Source: Marinomonas sp. THO17 (GTDB taxonomy: Bacteria; Pseudomonadota; Gammaproteobacteria; Pseudomonadales; Marinomonadaceae). From it: a DNA stretch of 64,000 bases. Each line of letters begins with the position of its first letter. Position 1 is the first letter of the stretch. Made by a program: the position numbers and the translations under genes. Below the pieces are notes generated by a model, which saw nothing but the letters and a program-made list of their open reading frames with translations, was not told the DNA's origin and did no database searches. The stretch lies in contig NZ_AP031575.1 of NCBI RefSeq assembly GCF_040436405.1, positions 2,002,501 through 2,066,500 of the forward strand, read 5' to 3'. Positions 55,466 through 64,000 of this stretch are shown in pieces.

Positions 55466-56596
55466 ATGACGAGAGCAAAGCCTTCATCTCCTCTGGTTAC
55501 CCTGAAATTACTGAATAAAAAATACGGTCAATTTACAGCGGTTAATGACATCAATTTAGAGATAGAAAAAGGAGAGTTTTTAACCTTTTTAGGTTCCAGT
55601 GGTTCGGGAAAAAGCACCACACTTTCTATGATCGCCGGATTTGAGTCGCCTTCCTCCGGCGACATTCTATTACATGATGATTCGTTGATTCCTGTCCCTT
55701 CCCATAAACGTGGCATTGGCATGGTATTTCAACACTACTCGCTGTTTCCACACATGAGTGTGCGTGACAATATTGGCTTCCCTCTGGACATTCGTAAGGT
55801 CCCTAAAACTGAGCGCAATAAAAAAGTGGATGAAATTCTGCAGCTTGTGCAGCTAAGCGACTTTGCTGATCGTCGACCCGCTATGTTGTCGGGCGGACAA
55901 AAACAACGCGTGGCCATCGCCCGCGCCCTAGTTTATGAACCAGAAATCCTCCTGATGGACGAACCGTTAGGCGCTTTGGATAAAAAGCTCCGTGAAGATT
56001 TACAAGACGAGTTACGCCAACTCCATAGACGACTTGGCATCACCATCATCTACGTCACGCACGATCAAGATGAAGCCATGCGTCTATCGGAACGCATCGC
56101 TATCTTTAAAGACGGTGAAATCGTCGGTCTTGGCTCAGGTACAGATCTCTATAACACACCACCTAATGCTTTTGTCGCCTCTTTCTTAGGCAATTCCAAT
56201 TTTCTTAAAGTCCGCACTCAAGCCCATGATCAGGTTCTCTTCGAAGATCAAACCTTAAAACTTGGTAAGCAGGCTCAATCTGTAGCAGAACAAACGGATG
56301 TATTGCTAATGATTCGTCCTGAAAACATTCACGTACTCTCTAAAGAAGTTGCTGCCTTACAGCCACTTAATGAAGACGTAAATGAAATTACCGCCACGGT
56401 TGAGGAAACCGTCTTTCTAGGGGAGACCTACACCTGCTCTTTGGTAACGGCTTCAGGTCAACGTTTAATGGGCAAAGTCGTTGCTCGAGAACACTCGGAA
56501 GTCTCAGCGGGAACAGAAGTATGTGTTCGTTGGTCTGTCCAACACTCTTGTGTGTATGACAAATGGAGTGAGCAGGACATTATGAAAGCGAGTTAA
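55466..56596 (+). CDS. PotA-type ABC transporter ATP-binding protein
   Basis: 376 residues from the ATG at 55466, with AGGAG at 55454-55458; a longer frame starts inside the permease gene. Walker A is GSSGSGKST (43-51). The signature is LSGGQKQRVAIARA, Walker B is ILLMDEPLGALD, and the switch histidine is in VTHDQDEAM. A C-terminal TOBE domain (about 290-370) completes the subunit. It energises the PotDBC-like importer and ends the operon at a strong terminator. Confidence 0.93.
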   Translation: MTRAKPSSPLVTLKLLNKKYGQFTAVNDINLEIEKGEFLTFLGSSGSGKSTTLSMIAGFESPSSGDILLHDDSLIPVPSHKRGIGMVFQHYSLFPHMSVRDNIGFPLDIRKVPKTERNKKVDEILQLVQLSDFADRRPAMLSGGQKQRVAIARALVYEPEILLMDEPLGALDKKLREDLQDELRQLHRRLGITIIYVTHDQDEAMRLSERIAIFKDGEIVGLGSGTDLYNTPPNAFVASFLGNSNFLKVRTQAHDQVLFEDQTLKLGKQAQSVAEQTDVLLMIRPENIHVLSKEVAALQPLNEDVNEITATVEETVFLGETYTCSLVTASGQRLMGKVVAREHSEVSAGTEVCVRWSVQHSCVYDKWSEQDIMKAS

Positions 56597-56628
56597 ACAC
56601 TCATGATATAACTCGGTGTCAACTCATT

Positions 56629-56651
56629 GGGAGCATTTGCTCCCTTTTTTT
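56629..56651 (+). terminator. intrinsic terminator of the ABC transporter operon
   Basis: GGGAGC (56629-56634) and GCTCCC (56639-56644) form a stem with an ATTT loop, followed by seven T's. It lies 33 bp after the ATPase stop. Confidence 0.88.
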
Positions 56652-56728
56652 GTTTTCGAAGCAGACAAATCCTTACCATAAGACGCTCACACCTTACGCC
56701 AATAAATCTAGCCTCACTATCACTTGGC

Positions 56729-56753
56729 AAAAAAAACCACGCAAAAGCGTGGC
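56729..56753 (-). terminator. intrinsic terminator of the gmaS-mgsABC operon
   Basis: CCACGC (56737-56742) and GCGTGG (56747-56752) pair around AAAA. On the minus strand the stem is followed by a run of T's (complement of 56729-56736). It lies about 28 bp after the mgsC stop. Confidence 0.88.
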
Positions 56754-56780
56754 TAAATGGTTTAATTGAGTTAACCAGTG

Positions 56781-58109
56781 TTAATACTGCTGTCCAGGAA
56801 TCCAATTCGTCCCCGCTAAAGGGACTCGCGCCATGGCTGCGGCTTCGACATTCAAGGCCACCAAATCTTCGGGCTCCAAATTTCGCAGATCATTTTTACC
56901 ACATGCCCTTGCCAAGGTTTGTGCTTCCAAGGTTAAGACACGCAAATAATTCGCTAACCGATTACCCCCGGCCACCGGATCCAAACGCTTCATTAGTTCT
57001 GGATCCTGAGTAGATATACCGGCGGGATCCTTACCTTCTTGGTAGTCGTCGTAAAAACCGGCTGCCGAGCCAATTTTTTGGTAATCTTCTTCCCATTTCG
57101 GGTCATTACAACCCAAGGCCACCAAAGCAGCCGTTCCAATAGCCACAGCATCTGCGCCTAGCGCCATACACTTGGCTACATCCGCACCATTGCGTATGCC
57201 ACCCGAGACAATTAACTGCACTTTACGGTGCATGCCCATTTCTTGCAGCGCTTGAACCGCTTGTGGAATGGCGGCTAATGTCGGAATACCAACGTGCTCA
57301 ATAAAAACGTCTTGGGTCGCCGCGGTTCCACCTTGCATGCCGTCAACCACGATAACGTCTGCCCCTGCTTTCACAGCAAGTTTTACATCATAGTAAGTAC
57401 GGGTTGCCCCCACTTTAATGTAAATTGGTACTTGCCAATCTGTGATCTCACGAAGCTCTTGAATCTTGATCGCCAAATCATCTGGGCCAGTCCAGTCAGG
57501 GTGACGACAGGCTGAACGCTGGTCAATCCCCTTTGGCAGGTTACGCATTTGGGCCACACGATCAGTGATCTTTTGACCTAACAACATACCGCCACCGCCG
57601 GGCTTAGCGCCTTGTCCCAAGACCACTTCGATGGCATCCGCTTTACGCAAATCATCTGGATTCATACCGTAACGGGATGGCAAATATTGATAAACTAACT
57701 TTTTCGACTGACCACGTTCTTCTGGCGTCATGCCACCATCACCCGTAGTGGTAGAGGTTCCAGCAATAGAGGCGCCTCGTCCCAACGCCTCTTTCGCATT
57801 GGCTGATAAAGCACCAAAGCTCATCCCTGCAATGGTCACAGGAATGTCCAGCTTAATGGGATTCTTAGCAAAGCGATCACCCAGCACAACGGAGGTATTG
57901 CAGGTTTCTCGATAGCCTTCCAAAGGATAACGCGACATACTCGCCCCCAAAAAAAGCAAGTCATCAAAGTGTGGCACTTTACGCTTGGCACCAAAGCCAC
58001 GAATATCATAAATTCCTGTATTGGCCGCACGGCGTATTTCCGCCATGGTGGCACGGTCAAATGTGGCGGATTCTCTTAAGCTTGTATTGTAATTGGATTC
58101 GTTACTCAT
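56781..58109 (-). CDS. mgsC: N-methylglutamate synthase large subunit MgsC (glutamate synthase-like, FMN-binding)
   Basis: 442 residues from the ATG complementary to 58107-58109, with GAGGTG upstream. It is the FMN-binding TIM-barrel domain of the glutamate synthase family (GlxD-like). SFGALSANAKEALGRGA, TGDGGMTPEE, GQGAKPGGGGMLLG and VVDGMQGGTAATQ are visible. Cysteines that may bind an Fe-S cluster occur in ALGCNDPKW and RACGKND. With MgsA and MgsB it makes N-methylglutamate from gamma-glutamylmethylamide. The adjacent gmaS supports this over ordinary glutamate synthase. Confidence 0.9.
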   Translation of the reverse strand: MSNESNYNTSLRESATFDRATMAEIRRAANTGIYDIRGFGAKRKVPHFDDLLFLGASMSRYPLEGYRETCNTSVVLGDRFAKNPIKLDIPVTIAGMSFGALSANAKEALGRGASIAGTSTTTGDGGMTPEERGQSKKLVYQYLPSRYGMNPDDLRKADAIEVVLGQGAKPGGGGMLLGQKITDRVAQMRNLPKGIDQRSACRHPDWTGPDDLAIKIQELREITDWQVPIYIKVGATRTYYDVKLAVKAGADVIVVDGMQGGTAATQDVFIEHVGIPTLAAIPQAVQALQEMGMHRKVQLIVSGGIRNGADVAKCMALGADAVAIGTAALVALGCNDPKWEEDYQKIGSAAGFYDDYQEGKDPAGISTQDPELMKRLDPVAGGNRLANYLRVLTLEAQTLARACGKNDLRNLEPEDLVALNVEAAAMARVPLAGTNWIPGQQY

Positions 58110-58127
58110 GCTTGTCACCTCTGTTAT

Positions 58128-58811
58128 CTAGTATGCCGATGCGTTGTCAACTTTGAAGGTATAAAGCTGACGCGCCGAGCCATATCGCTTAAAAGAAGCA
58201 GGGTCTTCATCCACTCCTGCTTTAGCCAGTAGTCCGCTAAGTTCTTCAAGATGTTCTGGTCGCATTTCTTTTTGAATGCAATCCGCGCCAAGTGATTTCA
58301 CTTCACCTTTAACGTAAATATGCACTTCATAAAGCGAGTCACCCAAGGCTTCACCCGCATCGCCACACACTACAAGAGAACCAGATTGCCCCATAAAACA
58401 ACTCATGTGGCCCACACTGCCTTTGACAACTATGTCCACACCTTTCATGGAAATACCACAACGGGCCCCGGCATTGCCTTCAATGACCAACAAACCGCCT
58501 TGCGCGGTCGCGCCAGCAGCTTGTGATGCGTCACCTTTCACACGTACCACGCCTGACATCATATTCTCCGCCAGACCTTGGCCGGCATTACCATGAACCG
58601 TGACACTGGCTGTTTTGTTCATGCCAGCACAGAAGTAACCAGCATGACCGTGGATATCGACCTGCAAATCCGCGTCTAAACCAACGGCAATATTGTGATC
58701 TCCCTTGGAATTGGTAACGCGCCATTCTTTTTCAGTAAGAGAGGTCTGTTGAGCATGCAGGGCCTGGTTAAGTTCACGAATGCTGCTGGTGGCTAAATCA
58801 AATGTTTTCAT
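58128..58811 (-). CDS. mgsB: N-methylglutamate synthase subunit MgsB (GXGXG domain)
   Basis: 227-residue right-handed beta-helix protein matching the C-terminal GXGXG domain of glutamate synthase (GlxC-like). Repeated turns are visible: VDIHGHAGYFCAG, VTVHGNAGQGLAENM, VRVKGDASQAAGATAQGG, IEGNAGARCGISMKG and VKGSVGHMSCFMGQSG. It lies 18 bp upstream of mgsC and 12 bp after mgsA in the same operon. It is a structural subunit of the synthase. Confidence 0.9.
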   Translation of the reverse strand: MKTFDLATSSIRELNQALHAQQTSLTEKEWRVTNSKGDHNIAVGLDADLQVDIHGHAGYFCAGMNKTASVTVHGNAGQGLAENMMSGVVRVKGDASQAAGATAQGGLLVIEGNAGARCGISMKGVDIVVKGSVGHMSCFMGQSGSLVVCGDAGEALGDSLYEVHIYVKGEVKSLGADCIQKEMRPEHLEELSGLLAKAGVDEDPASFKRYGSARQLYTFKVDNASAY

Positions 58812-58823
58812 GTTATTCCCCTA

Positions 58824-59723
58824 CTACTTGCGTTCCCAAATGTAGAATCTTGCTGGCTCTGGTTCCCACACTGTGGCATTTTCAACACCAGGCAATGAAG
58901 CCAAAGCTTGGTACTCAGAGGCCATCGCCACATAGTCTTCTGTTTCCGCTAATACCGCAGGTTTACAGGCAATAGGATCACGCATTACGGCAAAACCATC
59001 TTTGGTACCTATGGTGAAAGTGAAAAAGCCATCTAGATCTTTCAACGCATTTTCTAGCGCAACTTTTAACGAATCACCCTTATTCAGTCGCCACGTTAGG
59101 TAACCAGCTGCGACCTCAGAATCATTTTCGGTTTCAAATGTGATACCTTCGCGCTTCAATTTATCGCGCAGGCGGTTGTGGTTCGACAATGAGCCGTTAT
59201 GCACCAGACATAGATCGGATCCAGTAGAAAAAGGATGGCTACCCTCCATCGTCACTGCCGACTCGGTAGCCATGCGAGTATGGCCAATAATATGACTGCC
59301 TTTCATACCCTCTAAGTTAAATTTCGCAGCAATGTTTTCCGGCAGCCCAACTTCTTTTAGAATTTCAATCGATTGGCCCGCACTCAAAATCAACACATCC
59401 TTAGCATTTTCAGCAAACCAATCACGAACGCTTATTTCCGTTGCTTTCACTTTCAGCACCGCCACATTAGCGTTCTGCATCCAGTCCACTTCACAAGCCA
59501 ATGCCGTGGCCAATTGATCTGCAAGACCAGCCCAATCAAAAGAGTCACTTGGATGACGTAAGGTTAACTTCACCCAATCAGAGGCAACATCATCACCATA
59601 AATTGCAAAACCTGCACTGTCCGGACCACGATCCGTCATCGCGACCAACATGGGCTCAAAAAGCGCACCCAATTTGCCTTCATATTTATCGTTTTTCAGA
59701 TAAAGACCCACTATTCCACACAT
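58824..59723 (-). CDS. mgsA: N-methylglutamate synthase glutamine-amidotransferase-like subunit MgsA
   Basis: 299-residue class II (Ntn) amidotransferase-like subunit, GlxB-like. The nucleophile Cys2 follows the initiator Met (MCGIVGLYLK). Typical active-site regions are GHTRMATESAVTMEGSHPF and LVHNGSLSNHNRLRDKL. In the N-methylglutamate pathway it releases methylamine from gamma-glutamylmethylamide for transfer. It lies 46 bp after gmaS and heads mgsABC. Confidence 0.9.
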   Translation of the reverse strand: MCGIVGLYLKNDKYEGKLGALFEPMLVAMTDRGPDSAGFAIYGDDVASDWVKLTLRHPSDSFDWAGLADQLATALACEVDWMQNANVAVLKVKATEISVRDWFAENAKDVLILSAGQSIEILKEVGLPENIAAKFNLEGMKGSHIIGHTRMATESAVTMEGSHPFSTGSDLCLVHNGSLSNHNRLRDKLKREGITFETENDSEVAAGYLTWRLNKGDSLKVALENALKDLDGFFTFTIGTKDGFAVMRDPIACKPAVLAETEDYVAMASEYQALASLPGVENATVWEPEPARFYIWERK

Positions 59724-59769
59724 GGCAGAAACCTCTGTTTAATTAAATTATCCTGCTAACAGATAGCAA

Positions 59770-61104
59770 TTAGAAAAATTCTGAGTAGTGTTTGAGTTCC
59801 CAATCAGAAACATGGCGTAAATATTCGCCCCACTCGGCACGCTTAACTTTCACAAACTCTTCGACAATGTCACGCCCCATTGCTTCAACAAAAACCGTGT
59901 CTTTCTCAAGCTCATCAAGGGCATCTCCTAGGGTCTGCGGGAGAATGGAAATGTTTTTCGCAATAATGTCTTCAAGGGTTAAATCGTATAGGTTGATATT
60001 CATTGGTTCACCGGGATCAAGCTCACGCTCAATGCCATCTAAACCCGCCGCAATCAAAGCAGCATGAACAAGGTAGGGGTTACAACCTGAGTCAGGTAAA
60101 CGGAATTCTAAGCGACCATATGGCACACGGATTAAAGCAGAGCGGTTATTATCACCATAACACTCATAAGCTGGCGCCCAAGTTGCCCCAGAACTATTAC
60201 CCCCAACCACCAAGCGCTTGTATGAGTTCACTGTTGGCGCTGCAAAGGCACAAATTGCCTTGGCATGAGCAAGAATACCGGCCGTAAAGTGATAAGCCAT
60301 TTTTGATAGCCCCATACCATGCTTATCACTGTCATCACCAAACAAATTTTTACCAGATTCATCTGTGATGGATAAATGGAAGTGCATACCATTGCCTGTT
60401 TTGTCCGCTGCAGGTTTTGGCATAAAGGAACAAATGATGCCCATATCATTGGCAATCTCACCCGCGGCCATACGAACAAAAGTAAAACGATCCGCGGACT
60501 CAAGAGCATCACTGTAGGTATAATTGATTTCAAACTGACCATTCGCATCTTCGTGGTCTATTTGATAAACATCAAAATCAACCGCTTGAAGCGCTTCCAC
60601 TAATCGCTCCAAAAATTCTCGTGAGCGCGACAATCCTTTATAGTCATAACATGGCTTGTCTAGGGTATCCGATGAATCCACCGGAAGTAATTGCCCACTT
60701 TCTCCCTTTTTAAATAAATAAAACTCTGGCTCCAATCCGGTGTTCAGTGTCCAACCTTTTTCCTCCAAACGCGCCAATTGTTTTTTTAGCACTACGCGCG
60801 AGCAGTATGGATGAGGGGCGTTATTGACATAACCATCACAAGCGAGACGCGCATAACCTGGCTGCCAAGGAACAATACTCAAGGTTGCAAGATCTCCACG
60901 AGCGAGAAAATCAGGACCATGAGGCTCCATCGCCAGTCCTGTAACCGCAAAGCCGGCAAAACCAGCGCCTTCTTCAACCACATCAAAAATGTTTTTTGCC
61001 GGTACCGATTTAGTTTTGGCCACACCATGAATGTCAACAAACTGAGCAAGTACATACTTGATTTTGTTTGCTTCTAAAAAACTTGTGACTTCGTTATATT
61101 GCAT
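59770..61104 (-). CDS. gmaS: gamma-glutamylmethylamide synthetase GmaS (glutamine synthetase type III-like)
   Basis: 444-residue glutamine synthetase homologue. [16 protein letters not shown] at the N-terminus, [37 protein letters not shown] and [16 protein letters not shown] agree closely with characterised GMAS proteins as I recall them. It condenses methylamine with glutamate using ATP. Only sequence context, mgsABC downstream, separates it from ammonia-using GlnT-type enzymes. That context and the SoxBDAG-type operon make GMAS the best call. It is divergent from the XRE-cupin regulator across 243 bp. Confidence 0.9.
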   Translation of the reverse strand: MQYNEVTSFLEANKIKYVLAQFVDIHGVAKTKSVPAKNIFDVVEEGAGFAGFAVTGLAMEPHGPDFLARGDLATLSIVPWQPGYARLACDGYVNNAPHPYCSRVVLKKQLARLEEKGWTLNTGLEPEFYLFKKGESGQLLPVDSSDTLDKPCYDYKGLSRSREFLERLVEALQAVDFDVYQIDHEDANGQFEINYTYSDALESADRFTFVRMAAGEIANDMGIICSFMPKPAADKTGNGMHFHLSITDESGKNLFGDDSDKHGMGLSKMAYHFTAGILAHAKAICAFAAPTVNSYKRLVVGGNSSGATWAPAYECYGDNNRSALIRVPYGRLEFRLPDSGCNPYLVHAALIAAGLDGIERELDPGEPMNINLYDLTLEDIIAKNISILPQTLGDALDELEKDTVFVEAMGRDIVEEFVKVKRAEWGEYLRHVSDWELKHYSEFF

Positions 61105-61181
61105 TACATTACTCCTAAGTTAATTTGGACAACTTATGGAACATCCAAAGCAAGCGATTGTTATCTTATTCGCTAGAAAAA

Positions 61182-61269
61182 TTCCTAAAGGGAAATTATT
61201 ATTCCTTACAAGAAAGCAAATATCTTGCCACGACATTCTCTTTAAGTAAATTTATTTTCCTAAAAAGAA
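61182..61269. promoter_or_regulatory. three copies of a 13-bp TTCCT...GAA dyad between gmaS and the XRE-cupin gene
   Basis: TTCCTAAAGGGAA (61182-61194), TTCCTTACAAGAA (61202-61214) and TTCCTAAAAAGAA (61257-61269) fit TTCCTWAMRRGAA. The first two start 20 bp apart, about two helical turns. They lie in the divergent promoter region and are candidate sites for the adjacent regulator. Confidence 0.6.
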
Positions 61270-61347
61270 ATAAGCCTATGCCAACTAGGCTATGGCTCAA
61301 AAAAAAGCTGCTACAATGGGCACACGAAGAATAAGGGTTTTAAGAAA

Positions 61348-62001
61348 ATGACAAGCGATGCACCATCAAGACACATAAAAGCACTTAAAGAGGGCGAAAT
61401 TAGCCAAGAAAGAGAACAATCCCCTCGCTTGAAATTGGAAGACTATATTGCCATGCAAGTAAAACGTAAGCGGATGGCTCAAAATCTGAAAATTGCCGAT
61501 GTCGCCCGTATAGCAAAGCTCAGTCAAGGCATGGTAAGCAAAATAGAAAACGCGCAAGTATCGACTAGCTTAGATACCCTTGGACGTTTATGTGATGCGA
61601 TTGGCCTATCTATTTCACAACTCTTTGCCGACTATGACCGTCCCGAAGGAGGGGCGCAACACACAAAAGCAGGCCAAGGAATGGAAGTAGTAAGAAGAGG
61701 AACAGAAAAAGGACATACTTACCATCTACTGAATTACACTCGCGGTGAAACTCAGATTGTTGAGCCTTTTCTCATCACGATGGACGATGCAAGCGAAATA
61801 TTCCCAACATTTTCCCATCCCGGTCAGGAGTTTATTTATATTCTAGAAGGGGAGATCATGTATCGTCATGGTAATAAGCTTTACCACATGGAAAAAGGGG
61901 ATTCTTTATCTTTCGATTCCAGCATTCCACACGGGCCAGAAGAATTGCTTGAAGTACCTATCAAACTGTTATCTTTTATCACTCACAGTAACGATATATA
62001 G
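61348..62001 (+). CDS. XRE-cupin transcriptional regulator
   Basis: 217 residues: a helix-turn-helix of the XRE type near 40-90 (IADVARIAKLSQGMVSKIENAQVSTSLDTLGRL, in part) and a C-terminal cupin (about 135-213) with HPGQEFIYILEGE and DSLSFDSSIPHGPE. Such PuuR-like regulators sense amines or amino acids through the cupin. It is divergent from gmaS-mgsABC, with three dyads in between, so control of methylamine assimilation is likely. Confidence 0.9.
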   Translation: MTSDAPSRHIKALKEGEISQEREQSPRLKLEDYIAMQVKRKRMAQNLKIADVARIAKLSQGMVSKIENAQVSTSLDTLGRLCDAIGLSISQLFADYDRPEGGAQHTKAGQGMEVVRRGTEKGHTYHLLNYTRGETQIVEPFLITMDDASEIFPTFSHPGQEFIYILEGEIMYRHGNKLYHMEKGDSLSFDSSIPHGPEELLEVPIKLLSFITHSNDI

Positions 62002-62115
62002 TAACCTAATACATCAAGCTATGACTCCTATCTGCATACTATCTACTTGAGTTTAGGGTCTATCCTGCCCTAATTAGGGGTACATCTAACTCTACTAGGG
62101 CTTGACTTTCAATTA

Positions 62116-62141
62116 AATATATATGAAATTTCACATATATT
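62116..62141. promoter_or_regulatory. ArsR-type operator in the ars promoter
   Basis: AATATATATGAAA and TTTCACATATATT form a 26-bp dyad with one mismatch pair. It lies 20 bp before the arsR start. ArsR/SmtB regulators bind such AT-rich dyads with ATA-TAT arms. Confidence 0.75.
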
Positions 62142-62161
62142 ATTTATCACATATTTAAACT

Positions 62162-62497
62162 ATGACGCCCTTAGCTTTTTATAAATGTTTGGCTGACGAC
62201 ACTCGCTTAAAGACCTTATTACTGATTTCTCAGACAGGTGAAGCCTGCGTTTGTGATCTACAAGAAGCCTTACAATTAGACCAACCCAAAACCTCACGCC
62301 ACCTTGCAGAACTACGTAAATGTGGAATTTTGCAGGATCAACGCCGAGGCAAATGGGTGTATTACCAGATTCATGAGCAGCTACCGGAGTGGGCAAAACA
62401 AGTCATTCAGGACACAGCTCAACACAACCCTGACTATTATCAGCAAGCCTTAGATATTTTAAAAACATGCCAAACGGCATCCAACCATTGTTGCTAA
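62162..62497 (+). CDS. arsR: arsenic-responsive repressor ArsR
   Basis: 111-residue ArsR/SmtB winged-helix repressor. The As(III)-binding pair lies at the start of the recognition helix region (EACVCDLQEAL). KTSRHLAELRKCGILQDQRRGKWVYYQ forms the helix and wing (given in part). A Cys-Cys pair also ends the protein. It heads arsR-arsC-arsH-acr3 and presumably represses it through the upstream dyad, releasing DNA when arsenite binds. Confidence 0.93.
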   Translation: MTPLAFYKCLADDTRLKTLLLISQTGEACVCDLQEALQLDQPKTSRHLAELRKCGILQDQRRGKWVYYQIHEQLPEWAKQVIQDTAQHNPDYYQQALDILKTCQTASNHCC

Positions 62498-62510
62498 CCA
62501 TGAGGTTGAT

Positions 62511-62981
62511 ATGAAAATTTTGTACATCTGCACTCACAATCGTTGTCGCAGTATTTTGTCTGAAGCCATTACCAATGGCATGTCAGGCAATCTGATCGAA
62601 GCCAAAAGCGCTGGCAGCCAACCTGTGGGTGAAGTGCATCCCTTATCCATAAAATATTTACAACAAGCAGGCTATTCAACTGAGCATCTACAAAGCCAGT
62701 CGTGGGATGACTTTGAAGATTTCGCTCCTGATTTGGTCATTACCGTATGTGACTCAGCGGCTGGTGAAACCTGCCCAGTTTACTTTGGTAAGAGTTTAAA
62801 AATGCATTGGGGACTGACTGATCCTTCCAAACTGGAAGCAAATGAAGAGCACAAGCAGCAAGCTTTTATGGCCTGCATTAAGACCATTGAAGAGAGGGTC
62901 GCACAACTAAAGGTCTTGGCCTCTCGCCAATTGGATAAAAATCAGTTGAAATTTGAACTTGAGATATTGGGAGCCCAATAA
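62511..62981 (+). CDS. arsC: thioredoxin-coupled arsenate reductase ArsC
   Basis: 156-residue low-molecular-weight phosphatase-type arsenate reductase. The P-loop-like CTHNRCRS (Cys7) starts the protein. The resolving cysteines are in [15 protein letters not shown]. It reduces arsenate to arsenite for efflux. It lies 13 bp after arsR and overlaps the arsH start by one base. Confidence 0.92.
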   Translation: MKILYICTHNRCRSILSEAITNGMSGNLIEAKSAGSQPVGEVHPLSIKYLQQAGYSTEHLQSQSWDDFEDFAPDLVITVCDSAAGETCPVYFGKSLKMHWGLTDPSKLEANEEHKQQAFMACIKTIEERVAQLKVLASRQLDKNQLKFELEILGAQ

Positions 62982-63700
62982 TGAGTCTGCAAGATAATTC
63001 GCTACCAAATGTCGACATAGAGCAGTTTCACGTCCCTCATCACGATCAATTACAGGTTCAACCCAGCACTCACAAACCGCGCATTTTATTGCTTTATGGT
63101 TCCTTGCGAGAGCGCTCTTACAGTCGCTTAGTCGTGGAAGAAAGCGCGCGTATACTCACGGCGATGGGCGCTGAAACGCGTATTTTTAACCCAACTGGGC
63201 TACCGCAAACTGACACTGAAGACGAACATAACCCCAAGGTAAAAGAACTGAGGGAGCTCATGATGTGGTCAGAAGGGCAAGTCTGGTGCTCTCCTGAGCG
63301 TCACGGTTCGATGAGCAGCATTTTCAAAAGCCAGATCGACTGGGTGCCATTAAGCCTTGGCGGTGTCAGACCAACACAAGGGAAAACCTTAGCGGTCATG
63401 CAAGTGTGCGGCGGCTCTCAATCTTTCAACACAGTCAATCAAATGCGTATCTTAGGTCGTTGGATGCGTATGGTGACCATTCCCAATCAATCTTCTGTCG
63501 CAAAAGCTTTCCTAGAGTTTGCAGAAGATGGTCGTATGAAACCGTCGCCTTACTACAACCGCATTGTAGACGTAATGGAAGAGCTGATGAAATTCACCCT
63601 ACTGCTTAGAGACAACAAAAAGGTATTTGTCGATCGCTATTCAGAGCGCGTTGAAAGTGCTGAAGAATTGAGCAAAAGAGTCAACCAGAAATCCATTTAA
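62981..63700 (+). CDS. arsH: ArsH flavoprotein (organoarsenical or quinone reductase)
   Basis: 239-residue FMN-binding NADPH oxidoreductase. The FMN loop is [41 protein letters not shown] and [24 protein letters not shown], in part, are diagnostic. In bacteria ArsH oxidises trivalent organoarsenicals or reduces quinones. It is third in the ars operon and is followed by the efflux permease gene after 19 bp. Confidence 0.95.
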   Translation: MSLQDNSLPNVDIEQFHVPHHDQLQVQPSTHKPRILLLYGSLRERSYSRLVVEESARILTAMGAETRIFNPTGLPQTDTEDEHNPKVKELRELMMWSEGQVWCSPERHGSMSSIFKSQIDWVPLSLGGVRPTQGKTLAVMQVCGGSQSFNTVNQMRILGRWMRMVTIPNQSSVAKAFLEFAEDGRMKPSPYYNRIVDVMEELMKFTLLLRDNKKVFVDRYSERVESAEELSKRVNQKSI

Positions 63701-63719
63701 CGCATTATTAGGACAAGAT

Positions 63720-64000
63720 ATGGGATTATTTGAACGTTATTTAACTGTCTGGGTTGGACTGGCAATCCTAGTCGGCATGCTATTGGGTAGCCTTATTCCG
63801 AACACCTTTGCAGTCATTGCCAGCATGGAATACGCCAAGGTCAACTTGGTCATCGCCGTACTGATCTGGCTGATGATTTACCCTATGATGGTGCAAGTAG
63901 ACTTTTCGGCCATCAAAAATGTCGGTAAACAAACCAAAGGCTTGTCCTTAACTATAGTCATAAACTGGTTAGTGAAACCTTTTTCGATGGCTTTATTAGG
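63720..64000 (+). CDS. Acr3-type arsenite efflux permease, cut by the window end
   Basis: The first 93 residues ([19 protein letters not shown]...) show two to three hydrophobic segments and match the start of the Acr3 arsenite transporter. [22 protein letters not shown] is characteristic (given in part). It begins 19 bp after the arsH stop with AGGA upstream. It exports arsenite across the inner membrane. The rest is outside the window. Confidence 0.92.
   Translation, partial: MGLFERYLTVWVGLAILVGMLLGSLIPNTFAVIASMEYAKVNLVIAVLIWLMIYPMMVQVDFSAIKNVGKQTKGLSLTIVINWLVKPFSMALL

Overview
The window looks like a chromosome segment of a marine gammaproteobacterium, most likely Marinomonas or a close Oceanospirillales relative. 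This is inferred from moderate G+C, the asmA-mutY/hisBHF neighbourhood shared with pseudomonads, and gene content aimed at algal and osmolyte nitrogen compounds. No tRNA, rRNA or CRISPR array was seen. Both ends cut a gene: mutY on the left and an arsenite permease gene on the right.

Positions 1-5500 carry asmA and mutY (leftward) and hisB-hisH-hisF (rightward, with no hisA between hisH and hisF). Positions 5.7-14 kb hold signalling and stress genes: a DUF2892 protein, a GGDEF-EAL protein, a YghU-type glutathione transferase, an exported MsrA, an NfsA-type nitroreductase, a CSS-EAL phosphodiesterase, a Cache sensor without an output domain, and a beheaded peroxiredoxin. Positions 14.4-21.6 kb are an alpha-2-macroglobulin/PBP1C pair. 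Next comes a decayed toxin-antitoxin locus: an intact IS256-family element (21928-23234) with an 8-bp target duplication splits the antitoxin gene, and the toxin gene is frameshifted.

Positions 24-32 kb encode histidine use by the five-step formylglutamate route: hutUHIG leftward, hutF rightward, hutC nearby, and two palindromic HutC-type sites between hutU and hutF. A cytochrome b, an SRPBCC-GyrI protein, a prolidase and a chemoreceptor with NtrC-like and sigma-54-like upstream signals follow.

Positions 38-61 kb are the most interesting part. One half of the N-methylglutamate pathway (purU-folD-soxBDAG, the last four probably N-methylglutamate dehydrogenase) lies at the left. The other half (gmaS-mgsABC: gamma-glutamylmethylamide synthetase and N-methylglutamate synthase) lies at the right. 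Between them is a 10.6-kb catabolic island: a leftward operon of DUF1185 protein, alpha/beta hydrolase, flavin reductase, luciferase-like monooxygenase and aldehyde dehydrogenase; a rightward gntR-CMD-DUF1330 operon; and a PotDBCA-type ABC importer. Two copies of an ATGGTATACCAT palindrome tie the three units together. The enzyme set matches the chemistry known for trigonelline ring cleavage and would also suit homarine. Methylamine or N-methylglutamate released by such a pathway would feed directly into the flanking genes.

The right end has an XRE-cupin regulator divergent from gmaS, then an arsR-arsC-arsH-acr3 arsenic resistance operon behind a strong ArsR-type dyad.
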